From Nannocystis sp. RBIL2 (lineage in GTDB: Bacteria; Myxococcota_A; Polyangia; Nannocystales; Nannocystaceae), in assembly GCF_026626745.1 (NCBI RefSeq), contig NZ_JAPNJW010000002.1:4798151-4862150 (forward strand): a DNA stretch of 64,000 nucleotides, read 5' to 3'. The position numbers and the translations under genes are program-made. Of the stretch, positions 54,275 to 63,449 are shown piece after piece. The notes beneath the pieces were generated by a model. The model was given only the letters and a program-made list of their open reading frames with translations. It did no database searches and was not told where the DNA came from. Each line of letters opens with the position of its first letter. Positions within the stretch are counted from its first letter, which is position 1.

Positions 54275-54427
54275 GGTGGACCTCCGGGCGAGGACAACCT
54301 TGCTCGCAGTCCGCCGCGCGCGACCGTGACGCACACACGCCGCGCGCGCTCGCGGCGACGTCCTACACGGCCCGATCGCCCGGCGAACGCGCCCGCCTCG
54401 GGCCGCCGCGGCGCCCGCCTCGCGCGC

Positions 54428-55219
54428 TCAACGACGCGGGAACCACGGGATCAGCCGCGACGTGCTCCGCTGATAATCGGCGTAGTTCGGATACTTCGCG
54501 CGCGTCAGCTGCTCGGTGAACGTCGTCGAGCCGTGGAACAGCAGCGTCAGCAGCACCGGGCCGATGATCGCGACATTGACGAGGCCGGCCCCCGACGCGA
54601 CCGAGAACGCATAGAACGTCCACCACATCGACACCTCGCAGAAGAAGTTCGGGTGGCGGGAGTAGCGGAACAGCCCCTGGGTCAGGAACTTGGGCCCGTA
54701 GGCCGCGCCGCGGTCGCGCTTGGCGTTCTGGAACCGCCACTGCTGCTGGTCGGCGATCGTCTCGCCGGCGAGCAGCAGCAGGAACACGATCGTCGCCAGA
54801 GTGTCGAGCGAGCCCCACGGCGCGGCCTCCGGCGTCGCGGCCACGTACGCCGGCGCTGCCAGGAGCAGCAGCAGGATGTTCTGGAAGAACGCGATGAACA
54901 CCAGGTTGAACGCCGCGAACAGCGGCGGCGACAGACGGCGGCGCAGCTCGACCCAGCGGTAGTCCTCGCCGCCCGGCGCGTAGCCGCCCTTGCGCGCGAA
55001 GTTGAAGGTCAGGCGCGCGCCCCACAGCACCGCGAGGATCGTCATCACAGTCAGGCGCGGATCGCAGTGCGAGTGCGACGCGAACCATGCGACGTACGCG
55101 GGCGGGAGGATCGACCACAGGCGGTCGACCCACGAGTACTCGCGGGTGAGCGCGCCGAGCAGCCAGCACAGGGTGGCAGCGCCGAGGCACGCGAGGGACG
55201 CGGCGTGGAGTGGGTCCAT
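54428..55219 (-). CDS. DUF1295 / steroid 5-alpha-reductase-like membrane protein
   Basis: 263 residues with about seven membrane helices. The C-terminal signature GLFRYSRHPNFFCEVSMWW and the preceding FLTQ are typical of DUF1295 and the steroid reductase/isoprenylcysteine methyltransferase fold, which binds NADPH or SAM. YPNYADYQRSTSRLIPWFP closes the protein as usual. TAGGAT lies six bases before the ATG (short leader). Divergent from the P450 gene with 196 bases between, so joint lipid or sterol metabolism is possible but unproven. Confidence 0.88.
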   Translation of the reverse strand: MDPLHAASLACLGAATLCWLLGALTREYSWVDRLWSILPPAYVAWFASHSHCDPRLTVMTILAVLWGARLTFNFARKGGYAPGGEDYRWVELRRRLSPPLFAAFNLVFIAFFQNILLLLLAAPAYVAATPEAAPWGSLDTLATIVFLLLLAGETIADQQQWRFQNAKRDRGAAYGPKFLTQGLFRYSRHPNFFCEVSMWWTFYAFSVASGAGLVNVAIIGPVLLTLLFHGSTTFTEQLTRAKYPNYADYQRSTSRLIPWFPRR

Positions 55220-55295
55220 GGCGGCATCCTATGTCCAAACCGCCCCGCGTGGCGACGAGCGCAGCGGGCCGGCAGAGCGCGGACGGTCGTCCGCA

Positions 55296-55313
55296 CATGG
55301 CCTTGGGACCATG
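55296..55313. repeat. CATGGCC-type inverted repeat in a divergent promoter region
   Basis: CATGGCC-TTGG-GACCATG, a variant of the family, with CATGG/CCATG ends pairing. It lies midway between the divergent DUF1295 and P450 starts. Confidence 0.4.
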
Positions 55314-55415
55314 CCGGGCCCGTGCGCGACACCTGCGTTCGGCGCGGCCCGACGCGGGCTTCGGGGGCCCGCGCGTGGACGCGTCGAGATCTCTCCGCTA
55401 TCGTCGCTGCCGCGT

Positions 55416-56741
55416 ATGCTCGACATCCCGCTCCCCCGGCGGCTGCAGGGCCCCGGCAACATGCTGCACCTGGCCTTCCGGCCCGAGCAGTTCATCGCCC
55501 GGCAGACCGCGGTGGCGCCGATCCACCAGGTCGTCATGCCCTGGTTCTCGCCCTACCTGGTCGCCGACCCCGAGCTCATCGACGAGGTCCTGGTCGGCCG
55601 CAGCAAGCTGTTCATCAAGGACCGCTTCACCCGCGACCTCTCGCTCGTCACCGGCAACGGCCTGCTCGTCAGCGACGGCGACTTCTGGCGCCGCCAGCGG
55701 CGGCTGGCCCAGCCCGCCTTTCACCGCGAGCGGATCGCCTCCTACGCCACGGTGATGGTCGACCACGCCGAGCGCCTCGCCTCGACATGGCGCGAAGGAC
55801 AGGTGCTCGACATCCACGCGGCGATGATGCGACTCACCCTCGACATCGTCGCCGACACCCTGTTCTCCACCGGCGTCGACCGGGCCATCGCCGACACCAT
55901 CGGCGGCGCGCTCGACGTCATCATGGCGCGCTTCTCCGACTACACCTACGCGTTCCTGCCGTGGCTCGCCGGCCTGCCGCTGCCGAAGAACCGCCGGTTC
56001 CACGAGGCCCGCGCGCGCATCGACGGCGCCATCCGCGGCATCATCGCCGCCCGGCGCGCCAGCGGCCGCGACGAGGGCGACCTGCTGTCGATGCTGCTGC
56101 GCGCGCGCGACGACGAGGGCGGGCAGATGACCGACGAGCAGCTGCGCGACGAGGCCTTCATCCTGTTCGTCGCCGGCCACGAGACCACCGCGCTGGCGCT
56201 GTCGTGGACGTGGATGCTGCTGTCGCAGCACCCCGACGCGTGGGACAAGCTGCGCGCCGAGCTCGACCACGTCCTGGGCGACCGGCCGCCGACGCTCGCC
56301 GACGTGCCGGCGCTGCGCTACACCGACTGGGTCGCGCACGAGAGCATGCGGCTGTACCCGCCGGCGTGGAGCATCGGCCGCGAGGCGCTGGAGGACCTCG
56401 AGCTCGGCGGCGTCGCCGTCCCGCGCGGCGCTCAGCTGTGGATGTTCCAGTGGGCGGCGCACCGCGACGCGCGGTACTTCCCGCGGCCCGAGGCGTTCGA
56501 GCCCGAGCGGTGGGACGGCGACCTGTTGAAGAAGATCCCCCGCTTCGCCTACTTCCCGTTCGGCGGCGGCCCGCGCCTGTGCATCGGCAACAACTTCGCC
56601 ATGCTCGAGCTCGTGCTGGTGCTCGCCACCCTCGCCCGCCGCTGGCGCCCGGTCGTCCGCCCCGCCGATCGCCCGCGCCCGCAATTCTCGATCACGCTGC
56701 GCCCCGCGGGCGGCATGCGAGCCACGTTGCAGCGGCGCTGA
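55416..56741 (+). CDS. Cytochrome P450
   Basis: 441-residue soluble-type P450. Landmarks: FVAGHETTALALSWTW (I-helix oxygen-activation), HESMRLYPPAW (ExxR on the K helix), PEAFEPERW and the heme loop FGGGPRLCIGNNFAM with the cysteine ligand at about residue 389. The N-terminus lacks a membrane anchor. Such sequences resemble fatty-acid or terpene hydroxylases of the CYP4/CYP102-like branch. TATCGT lies eleven bases before the ATG. No ferredoxin or reductase gene is adjacent. Confidence 0.95.
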   Translation: MLDIPLPRRLQGPGNMLHLAFRPEQFIARQTAVAPIHQVVMPWFSPYLVADPELIDEVLVGRSKLFIKDRFTRDLSLVTGNGLLVSDGDFWRRQRRLAQPAFHRERIASYATVMVDHAERLASTWREGQVLDIHAAMMRLTLDIVADTLFSTGVDRAIADTIGGALDVIMARFSDYTYAFLPWLAGLPLPKNRRFHEARARIDGAIRGIIAARRASGRDEGDLLSMLLRARDDEGGQMTDEQLRDEAFILFVAGHETTALALSWTWMLLSQHPDAWDKLRAELDHVLGDRPPTLADVPALRYTDWVAHESMRLYPPAWSIGREALEDLELGGVAVPRGAQLWMFQWAAHRDARYFPRPEAFEPERWDGDLLKKIPRFAYFPFGGGPRLCIGNNFAMLELVLVLATLARRWRPVVRPADRPRPQFSITLRPAGGMRATLQRR

Positions 56742-56989
56742 GGGCTCCGGAGCGCGGGCCTGCTCGCGGCGGAGGGCTCGCGGCGAGGCCGTGCGCGGGC
56801 GGAGGCCCCGCCGCGAGCGTGTGGCGTCGCGTCGGGTCGCAAGGCGTACATCTCCCGCGGAGATCCTCCGCGCTCGCACGAGGCGGCTTCTACGCCTGGC
56901 CCGGGTGTGGTTGAACACCCGGGGGCCTGCCCCATGGTTCTACCGTGCGTCACCAGTCCCCGGGGACAGGCGACGAGAAGGGAGGTGTC

Positions 56990-58411
56990 ATGGCCGCAGT
57001 TCGCGTATTTCACGTCCGTCGGCCGCGTTGGCGCCGTCCCCTCACCATCGCCGCGATCGCGCTGGCCGCCGCGGTCACGCTCATCGGCCTGATCCCGTGG
57101 TCATGCGCCTCGCGCCCGGGCGACCGCGCGTCGCTGAACGGCGAGGTCGCCTCGGCCGCCGTCGACGTCGCCGACCTCGTCCGCGGCCGACGCGACTTCT
57201 ACGGCGAGGACTTCGGCAACGAGGTGTTCTTCAGCGACGTCATGGGCGTGCTGCGCGGCCCGCTGCGGACCTGGCCGGCGGCGCGGGCCCTGTTCAAGCT
57301 GCGCGGCGCGGGCACCACCAACCTCGAGATCGAGCTCGCCGAGGACGTGACGATCGCCGGCCAGACCTACGCCAGGGGCAGCAAGCTCGGCACCGGCCTC
57401 GACGTCGCCGCCGGCTCGTTCTTGCCGCTCGGCGTGGTCGTCCACATGACGCGCTACGAGATTCGCGTCGGCATCACCTGCGCGCTGTGTCACTCGACCG
57501 TCGACCCGGAGACGCGACAGGTGATCCACGGCGCCGCCAACAGCGACCTGCAGGCCGGCCTGCTGCTCGCTCTGGCGCCGAACAGCGCGGCCTTCCGCCC
57601 GCACACCGCCGCCGCGCCGGGCCCCGACCCTGCCGAGGTCGAGGCAGCCGTCGATCGCACGCTCGCGGCCTGGCCGCCCGGCAGCTTCGACGCCACCCTC
57701 GACGGCGCCGCCAACCCGACGCGGATCCCCGACGTCTTCGTCCACGAAGAGGCCCCGTACGGCTGGACCGGCTCCTCGCGCGCGGGGCCGCTGTCCGGCC
57801 TCGCCCTCTACATCAACGGACCCACCGCCTTGCACGCCGTCAGCGCGCCGTACATCGAGCCGCCGGAGTGGGAGCGGATCGTCGGCATGGCCGCCTGGCA
57901 GGACGCGTTGCGCCCGCCCGAGGTCGTCGTCGACGCGGCCGCCGCGGCTCGCGGGCGCGAGGTGTTCGCGCGCGCCGGCTGCGAGCGCTGCCACGCGGGC
58001 CCGGCCTACACCACGCAGACGGTGCTGCCGCACGCCCGCGTCGGCACCGACCCGGCGCGCGCCAATGGCCAGAGTGGTTATAAAATTCCCGGGCTCGTCG
58101 GCTTGTGGTGGAGCGCCCCGTACTTGCACGACGGCGGCGTCGCCGTCGGCCCCGGCGAGAGCGTCGTCGGCGTCGGCAACCTCCGCGCCCGCGACACCCC
58201 GCTCGACCCGCGAGCCAGCCTGCGCGCGCTCGTCGATCGCGAGCTGCGCGCCCGCGTGATCGCGGCCAACCACGCCGACACCGCGCGCTGGGAGCTGCAC
58301 GTGCGCGGGGTCGGCCACGAGTTCTGGGTCGACCCCGGCGCCGGCTTCACCCCGGCCGAGCAGAGCGCGCTCGTCGAGCACCTGCTGTCGCTGCGGATCC
58401 CCGGCAGCTGA
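56990..58411 (+). CDS. Membrane-anchored di-heme c-type cytochrome
   Basis: 473 residues. An N-terminal membrane helix (RRPLTIAAIALAAAVTLIGLIPW) holds it to the membrane. Two heme c sites, CALCH (about residue 164) and CERCH (about 330), and a late GLVGLWWSAPYLHDGGVAVG block place it with the large di-heme cytochrome c group related to peroxidases and RoxA-like enzymes. GGGAGGT lies upstream of the ATG at 56990. It may share ancestry with the 46440 lipoprotein, but has no lipobox or Ser/Thr linker. Substrate unknown. Confidence 0.85.
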   Translation: MAAVRVFHVRRPRWRRPLTIAAIALAAAVTLIGLIPWSCASRPGDRASLNGEVASAAVDVADLVRGRRDFYGEDFGNEVFFSDVMGVLRGPLRTWPAARALFKLRGAGTTNLEIELAEDVTIAGQTYARGSKLGTGLDVAAGSFLPLGVVVHMTRYEIRVGITCALCHSTVDPETRQVIHGAANSDLQAGLLLALAPNSAAFRPHTAAAPGPDPAEVEAAVDRTLAAWPPGSFDATLDGAANPTRIPDVFVHEEAPYGWTGSSRAGPLSGLALYINGPTALHAVSAPYIEPPEWERIVGMAAWQDALRPPEVVVDAAAAARGREVFARAGCERCHAGPAYTTQTVLPHARVGTDPARANGQSGYKIPGLVGLWWSAPYLHDGGVAVGPGESVVGVGNLRARDTPLDPRASLRALVDRELRARVIAANHADTARWELHVRGVGHEFWVDPGAGFTPAEQSALVEHLLSLRIPGS

Positions 58412-58436
58412 GCGCCCGAGCGCCTGCTCGATCGAG

Positions 58437-58454
58437 CATGCCCCTGCAGACATG
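58437..58454. repeat. CATG-type inverted repeat between convergent genes
   Basis: CATGCCC-CTGC-AGACATG followed by TCC, between the di-heme cytochrome and the convergent Ser-rich lipoprotein. Confidence 0.65.
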
Positions 58455-58513
58455 TCCTCGCGCTCATCCGCGGCGAGCCGCGCTCGCGCGGTATCGCGGG
58501 ACCGCGATTCAGC

Positions 58514-59605
58514 TCAGCACTGCGACGGTTCGATCTCCGGGTAGCAGATCTCGCCGTCCTCGCAGGGATTGCCGCACAGCTCGTTCTGCTTGGTGCATGG
58601 ATTGCACGCCTCGACGTCGTCGGCCTTGCAGCCGGGGCTGCCGATGAAGCGATCGACGCCCTCGATCGTGCAGCAGCCGAAGCAGTCGCACCCGTTCGGC
58701 GCCACGCAGCTGCCGGCGCAGTTCTCCCGGTCGCCGTCGACGCATTTGCCGTAGTTGTCGGTCATGTCGTCGGGATCGTCGGGGTCGAGCGTCGGGCTGT
58801 ACTTGCAGTTCGGCCCGCCCGGCTCGAGCGGGTCGCACTTGAGGTTCCACTGGCAATCGCCGCCGCCCTGGCCGCCGTTGCCGTCGAAGTAGCAGTCCTG
58901 CTTGCAGGGGTCCTTGTCCTCGAGCGGCGAGCCGTACTCCGCCTCGCTGTCGTCGCACGGCCCGAAGCACTCCATGTCGCCGCAGTCGACCCCGCCGTCG
59001 CCGTCGTTGTCGAGGCAATCGCCGCACTGATGGACCTTGCCGTCGTATTCGCACACCCGCGGCGTACAGGCCGGCGGATCGTCGCCCACCCCCTCCGTGT
59101 CGCTCGCGCTGTCCGACGCGCTCGCACTGTCCGACGCGCTCGCGCTGTCCGACGCGCTCGCGCTGTCCGACGCGCTCGCGCTGTCCGACGCGCTCGCACT
59201 GTCCGACGCGCTCGCGCTGTCCGACGCGCTCGCGCTGTCCGACGCGCTGTCGGGCGCGCTATCCGAAGCGCTGTTCGACGCGCTCGCGCTGTCCGAAGCG
59301 CTGTCGGGCGCGCTCGCGCTGTCCGTCGCGCTCGCCGACGCGCCGCTGTCCGTCGCGCTCGCCGACGCCGACAGGCTGTCGCCGAGGGAGTCGCCCGTCA
59401 TCGAATCGGTGCCCTCCGCCGTCGTCGTCAGGCCGTTCGAATTGGACGCACTCGACGTCGGGAGGTCCGCCGCCGTATCGGTGGCTGTCCCCCCGCTCGC
59501 GCCAATCGTCGTACCGCTGTCGCTCAAAGTCGCCGAATCCGCGTTCCCGCCCTGACCGCAGGCCGCCAGGAATAGCCCCACCGCGATGACCATCTTTTTC
59601 GCCAT
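58514..59605 (-). CDS. Lipoprotein with (Ser-Ala-Ser-Asp) repeat stalk and Cys-rich C-terminal domain
   Basis: 363 residues. Signal MAKKMVIAVGLFLAAC (lipobox LAAC). Residues about 25-165 are low complexity, dominated by SASDSASA units, likely an extended, possibly glycosylated stalk. The C-terminal 190 residues hold over 20 cysteines (CTPRVCEYDGKVHQCGDCLDNDGDG, GSCVAPNGCDCFGCC, NPCTKQNELCGNPCEDGEIC) and one Asp-rich DNDGDGGVDCGD block that may bind calcium. A typical outer-surface protein of this bacterial group. Convergent with the cytochrome gene. Confidence 0.88.
   Translation of the reverse strand: MAKKMVIAVGLFLAACGQGGNADSATLSDSGTTIGASGGTATDTAADLPTSSASNSNGLTTTAEGTDSMTGDSLGDSLSASASATDSGASASATDSASAPDSASDSASASNSASDSAPDSASDSASASDSASASDSASASDSASASDSASASDSASASDSASASDSASDTEGVGDDPPACTPRVCEYDGKVHQCGDCLDNDGDGGVDCGDMECFGPCDDSEAEYGSPLEDKDPCKQDCYFDGNGGQGGGDCQWNLKCDPLEPGGPNCKYSPTLDPDDPDDMTDNYGKCVDGDRENCAGSCVAPNGCDCFGCCTIEGVDRFIGSPGCKADDVEACNPCTKQNELCGNPCEDGEICYPEIEPSQC
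59096..59330 (-). repeat. Tandem 18-bp repeats encoding the Ser/Ala/Asp stalk
   Basis: On the plus strand the unit reads about GTCCGACGCGCTCGCGCT and recurs about seven times with near identity (59105-59240), then in more diverged forms. Such arrays change length easily by slippage, so stalk length may vary between strains. Confidence 0.85.
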
Positions 59606-60162
59606 GGTCCGTTCATGCGATCGGCGTCACGAAGCGCCATCAATAAACCATCAAATCGGCGGTGCGTGCGCCGACACGCATCAGGGCATCCCTCGCGCCG
59701 GCTCCATTCGCTTGCGGGGTTCACCGCGCGGCGGGGCCTGGATCTCCGCGCTCGGGAATGCGGGGCTGGCGCCGACGCGAGTGAACACCTTCCTGTCTCG
59801 AAGGACAGATGCGCGGCGGCGATCACGCTCTTCGGAGCGCGAGAAATGACCGCGAGAAATGACCGAGATTTTTTGCGGCTCGAATGACCAATGTCCAGCG
59901 CCCCGGTGATTGCCGCGCATGTATGCCCCGTCACACGATTTGCTCGCGGACCGTGCCTCCGCGATCGCCGACGCGCGGCCACGAAAGCGCGCGTGGATGG
60001 GGCTGGGGTCCGTGGTCCGGCCGCGACCTGAACACCTGCTCTGGTCGTTGCATCGGCAAGTTCACCCCAGCAGAAGCCGGCGTCCGCGGCCGTTCGCGCG
60101 TGTTCTGCCTCATGCGCGATTGCGCTCCTCCCGCGTTCGGATTCGCGTATCCTCGCGTTCGG
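59606..60162. other. Intergenic region before the type I methylase genes
   Basis: 557 bases between divergent genes. It contains a perfect inverted repeat, CTGTC-TCGAAG-GACAG (59793-59808), related to the CATGTCC family. The -10-like TATCCT (60148-60153) lies nine bases before the hsdM ATG. No gene was recognised; short open frames here look like chance. Confidence 0.5.
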
Positions 60163-61572
60163 ATGCAGCCGCGAATGCGCCGCGACGACACGACCCTCGA
60201 GCGCCAGCTCTGGCTCGCGGCGAACAAGCTCCGCCATCACCTCGACGCGGCCGCGTACAAGCACATCGTGCTCGGGCTCGTGTTCTTGCGCTGGGCCTCG
60301 AGCGGTTGGCCGGCGCTGGCGGCCGCGAGCAGCAGCCCGGACCTGGGCGCGCGCCTCGACGCCGCGTTGCTGGCGATCGAGCGCAGCAACCCCGCGCTGC
60401 ACGGCGTGCTCACCCCGAGGTACGAGCGCTCGGGCCTCGACCCCGCCTGTCTCAAAGAGCTGGTCGGCCTGGTCGGCAGCGTCGACATCGCCGGCGACCG
60501 CGACCTGCTCGGGCGGATCTACGAGTACTTCCTCGCCGAGTTCGCCAGCGCCGAGGGCCGCAAGGGCGGCCAGTTCTACACCCCGCGCGGCGTCGTCCAG
60601 CTGCTCGTCGCCATGCTCGCGCCGCAGTCCGGCCGGGTCTACGACCCGTGCTGCGGCAGCGGCGGCATGTTCGTGCACAGCGCCCACCCCGACATCTGTC
60701 TCTTCGGACAGGAGTCGAACCCGACCACCTGGCGGCTAGCGAAGATGAACCTCGCGCTGCGCGGCCTGCAGGGCGACCTCGGTCCGGGCCCCGGCGACAC
60801 CTTGCGCCGCGACCTCCACCCCGACCTGCGGGCCGAGTACATCCTCGCCAACCCGCCGTTCAACGCCAGCGCGTGGGGCGAGCCGGAGCCGAGAGATCCG
60901 CGCTGGCGCTACGGCCTGCCGCCGTCGCGCTGCGCCAACTTCGCGTGGGTCCAGCACGTCCTCCACCACCTCGCGCCGCGCGGCACGGCCGGGGTCGTGC
61001 TCGCGTGCGGCAGCCTGAGCTCGCGCCGCTCGGGCGAGGGCGACATCCGCCGCGCGATCGTCGAGTCCGACAGGCTCGACTGCGTGGTCGCCCTGCCGTC
61101 GCAGCTCTTCTACGCCACCTCGATCCCGGCGTGCCTGTGGATCTTCGCCGACGACAAGCGCGGCGGCGACGGCCGCGACCGCCGGGGCGAGGTCCTCTTC
61201 ATCGACGCGCGCCACCTCGGCACCATGATCACCCGCACCATGCGCGAGCTGTCGCGGGCCGACATCGCCACGATCGCCGGCACCTACCGCGCCTGGCGGA
61301 GCGAGCCCGAGGTCGGCGCCGAGGCCGACGAGGCGACGCAGCTGGCCAGCGTCCCCGGCTTCTCGCGGGCCGTCGACCTCGCCGAGATCGCGCGACAAGA
61401 GTTCGTGCTGACGCCGGGGCGCTACGTCGGCGCCGCCGCCGAACCGACGCCTGACGAGCCGTATGCGGAGCGCATGCGTCGGCTCGCCGAGACGCTCGAC
61501 GCCCAGCTCGTCACCGCCGCGGAGCTCGATCGCAAGCTGCGCGACCTCGTCCGGGAGCTCGACCATGAATGA
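60163..61572 (+). CDS. hsdM: Type I restriction-modification DNA methyltransferase subunit HsdM
   Basis: 469 residues. The N-terminal helical domain (ERQLWLAANKLRHHLDAAAYKHIVLGLVFLRWAS) is standard. Then come GRIYEYFLAEFASAEGRKGGQFYTP, motif I YDPCCGSGGMFV (about 159) and motif IV NPPFN (about 229) of gamma-class N6-adenine methylases. Start at ATG 60163 with TATCCT nine bases upstream. The C-terminus overlaps the HsdS start by eight bases. No HsdR is present in the window on either side, so this is an apparently restriction-less pair unless HsdR lies elsewhere. Confidence 0.95.
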   Translation: MQPRMRRDDTTLERQLWLAANKLRHHLDAAAYKHIVLGLVFLRWASSGWPALAAASSSPDLGARLDAALLAIERSNPALHGVLTPRYERSGLDPACLKELVGLVGSVDIAGDRDLLGRIYEYFLAEFASAEGRKGGQFYTPRGVVQLLVAMLAPQSGRVYDPCCGSGGMFVHSAHPDICLFGQESNPTTWRLAKMNLALRGLQGDLGPGPGDTLRRDLHPDLRAEYILANPPFNASAWGEPEPRDPRWRYGLPPSRCANFAWVQHVLHHLAPRGTAGVVLACGSLSSRRSGEGDIRRAIVESDRLDCVVALPSQLFYATSIPACLWIFADDKRGGDGRDRRGEVLFIDARHLGTMITRTMRELSRADIATIAGTYRAWRSEPEVGAEADEATQLASVPGFSRAVDLAEIARQEFVLTPGRYVGAAAEPTPDEPYAERMRRLAETLDAQLVTAAELDRKLRDLVRELDHE

Positions 61573-62851
61573 TCGGCGCACCATCCTCAGCCTCCTCCCC
61601 GGCGCCGCCGCCTTCGCGGGCCCGGCCGCGAACGAACGGCGGCTCAGCACGCTCGGCGCGCTCGGGCGGATCGTCATCGGCGGCACCCCGCCGGCCGACG
61701 ACCCCGCGCACTTCGGCGGCTCGATCCCCTTCATCACGCCGACCGACCTCGACGGCCGGCGCACCATCGACAGCGCCACCCGCACGCTCACCGAGCTGGG
61801 CGCCCGCCTGGTCGGCGCCTCGCGAGTGCCGAAGGGCAGCGTCCTCTTGACCTGCATCGGCGCCGACCTCGGCAAGACCGCCTGCGCCGGCGTCGACGCG
61901 GCGATCAATCAACAGCTGGCCGCGCTCGTGGTCGACCCCCCCAATTGTCCGCGCTATGTCTATTACGACCTGCGGTCACGTCAGCGCGAGCTGCGGTCCG
62001 CCGCCGGCGGCTCGGCCCAGCCGATCCTCACCAAGTCGGGGCTGGTGCGGATCCCCATCGTCTTGCCGCCGCCGCGCCGGCAGCAGGCGATCGTCGAGGC
62101 GCTCGGCGCCCTCGACGACAAGGTCGAGCTCAACCATCGCCTGTGCGCCACTCTGGCCGAGATCGCGGGCGCCCGCTTCCGCGCGCAATTCGTCGACGTG
62201 CCCGCGCCGAGCGACTGGAAGCTGGTCCGTCTCGGCGAGCTGTTCGACCTCGACAAGGGCCTGTCGTACCGCGGCGAGCTGCTCGGCGACAGCGGCCTGC
62301 GCTTGCTCGGCCTCGGTGACTTCGGCGCGCGGCCCGAGCTCGACGTCGACGATTTCCCGCGGCGCTACTCCGGACGGCACCAGCCGCGGCACACGGTCGT
62401 CCCTGGCGACCTGCTGATCGCCAACACCGACCTGACCCAGCGCCGCGAGCTGCTCGGTGCGCCGCTGCGGGTCCCGGACCTGGGCGAAAGTCCGATGCTG
62501 TTCTCCCACCACGCCTTCGCGGTGCGGTTTTTGCCCGGCCGCGAGTGCTGGCGCGAGTTCGTCTATTTCGCCCTGCAGCAGCCCGAGTTCCGCGCGCGCG
62601 CGGCCGGGTTCGCGGCCGGCACCACAGTGTTGTCGCTGCCGCGCGACGCCGTGCTCGACCACGCGATCGCCCTCCCGCCGGAGCGGCTGCGGCTCGCCTT
62701 CACCGAGGTGACGCGCCCGCTGCTGGCGCGCATCGACCACGCTCGCCAGGAGTCGCGCGCGCTGGTCGAGCTGCGCGATCACCTGCTCCCGGGCCTGGTG
62801 TCCGGTGCCCTCGCGCCGCCGCGCGTCGGCGGCCCACGGGCCGTCCCCTGA
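61565..62851 (+). CDS. hsdS: Type I restriction-modification specificity subunit HsdS
   Basis: 428 residues with two half-subunit repeats. The first target-recognition domain (LGRIVIGGTPPADDPAHFGG, IPFITPTDLD) is followed by a conserved helical spacer (RIPIVLPPPRRQQAIVEALGALDDKVELNHRL). The second (WKLVRLGELFDLDKGLSYRG) ends in another spacer helix. This gives a bipartite DNA target that cannot be predicted here. Its ATG lies in the hsdM end (ATGAATGA), so translation is coupled. Confidence 0.95.
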   Translation: MNDRRTILSLLPGAAAFAGPAANERRLSTLGALGRIVIGGTPPADDPAHFGGSIPFITPTDLDGRRTIDSATRTLTELGARLVGASRVPKGSVLLTCIGADLGKTACAGVDAAINQQLAALVVDPPNCPRYVYYDLRSRQRELRSAAGGSAQPILTKSGLVRIPIVLPPPRRQQAIVEALGALDDKVELNHRLCATLAEIAGARFRAQFVDVPAPSDWKLVRLGELFDLDKGLSYRGELLGDSGLRLLGLGDFGARPELDVDDFPRRYSGRHQPRHTVVPGDLLIANTDLTQRRELLGAPLRVPDLGESPMLFSHHAFAVRFLPGRECWREFVYFALQQPEFRARAAGFAAGTTVLSLPRDAVLDHAIALPPERLRLAFTEVTRPLLARIDHARQESRALVELRDHLLPGLVSGALAPPRVGGPRAVP

Positions 62852-63449
62852 GCTCGGCGGGATGACCGATCGCAAGCAGTCAATCGAGGTCCGGCCTCGA
62901 GGCCGGGGACGTGTGCATGCAGTACCCCAGGGGCAGCAATCACGGCGGCGCCGATTGACGGCAGGATGATTCGTTCCATCACCGGCCCGCGCGGCAGAAT
63001 CTGACACCGCCGCCGCGAGCGATACCGGCGGCGATTCCATCGCCGGCCGCGGGGCAGGAACTGACACTATCGCTCGAGCCGGTGACAGGTCGCCCGGGCC
63101 GACCACGAGAGGCTCGCGCGAACCTCGGTTCGTGCGTAGCGAACCGACCGACTGTCCTTCGTTTGTGACGCACGTTCTTCGCTCGCCTCGCTCTCGTGGC
63201 CGGCGTGCGACCCGCATCACGAATGCGTGGCTCCGCCGCGCCCCGCGTCCTCGCAGCCGCGACCGCTGCAGCCACTGAATGAGGAAGGCGCTGCCCCGCG
63301 CGCCCCCCGCATGGGGGGCGTCGGCGGCGGCCGCTGGTCGCCCGAATCGGTGCCGGCACCCCACTGCGGCGAGCGCCTGCAAGGGGCCCGGCGACCCCTC
63401 GGGCGCGGCTTGCGACTCGGCGTACCTTGAGCGGCGGAGCCTGACTGTC
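62852..63449. other. Intergenic region with an imperfect direct repeat
   Basis: 598 bases. An imperfect repeat is seen at 62966-63010 (GATTCGTTCCATCACCGGCC, then GGCAGAATCTGACAC) and 63032-63075 (GATTCCATCGCCGGCC, then GGCAGGAACTGACAC). No HsdR, toxin or RNA gene was recognised. The tail runs into the next gene's promoter; TACCTT at 63423-63428 lies about 21 bases before that gene's ATG. Confidence 0.5.

Noticed and set aside
59030..59575. Plus-strand VRRARAVRRA and ALSDALALSDAL repeat proteins
   Set aside because: Shadows of the 18-bp Ser/Ala/Asp stalk repeats of the minus-strand lipoprotein.
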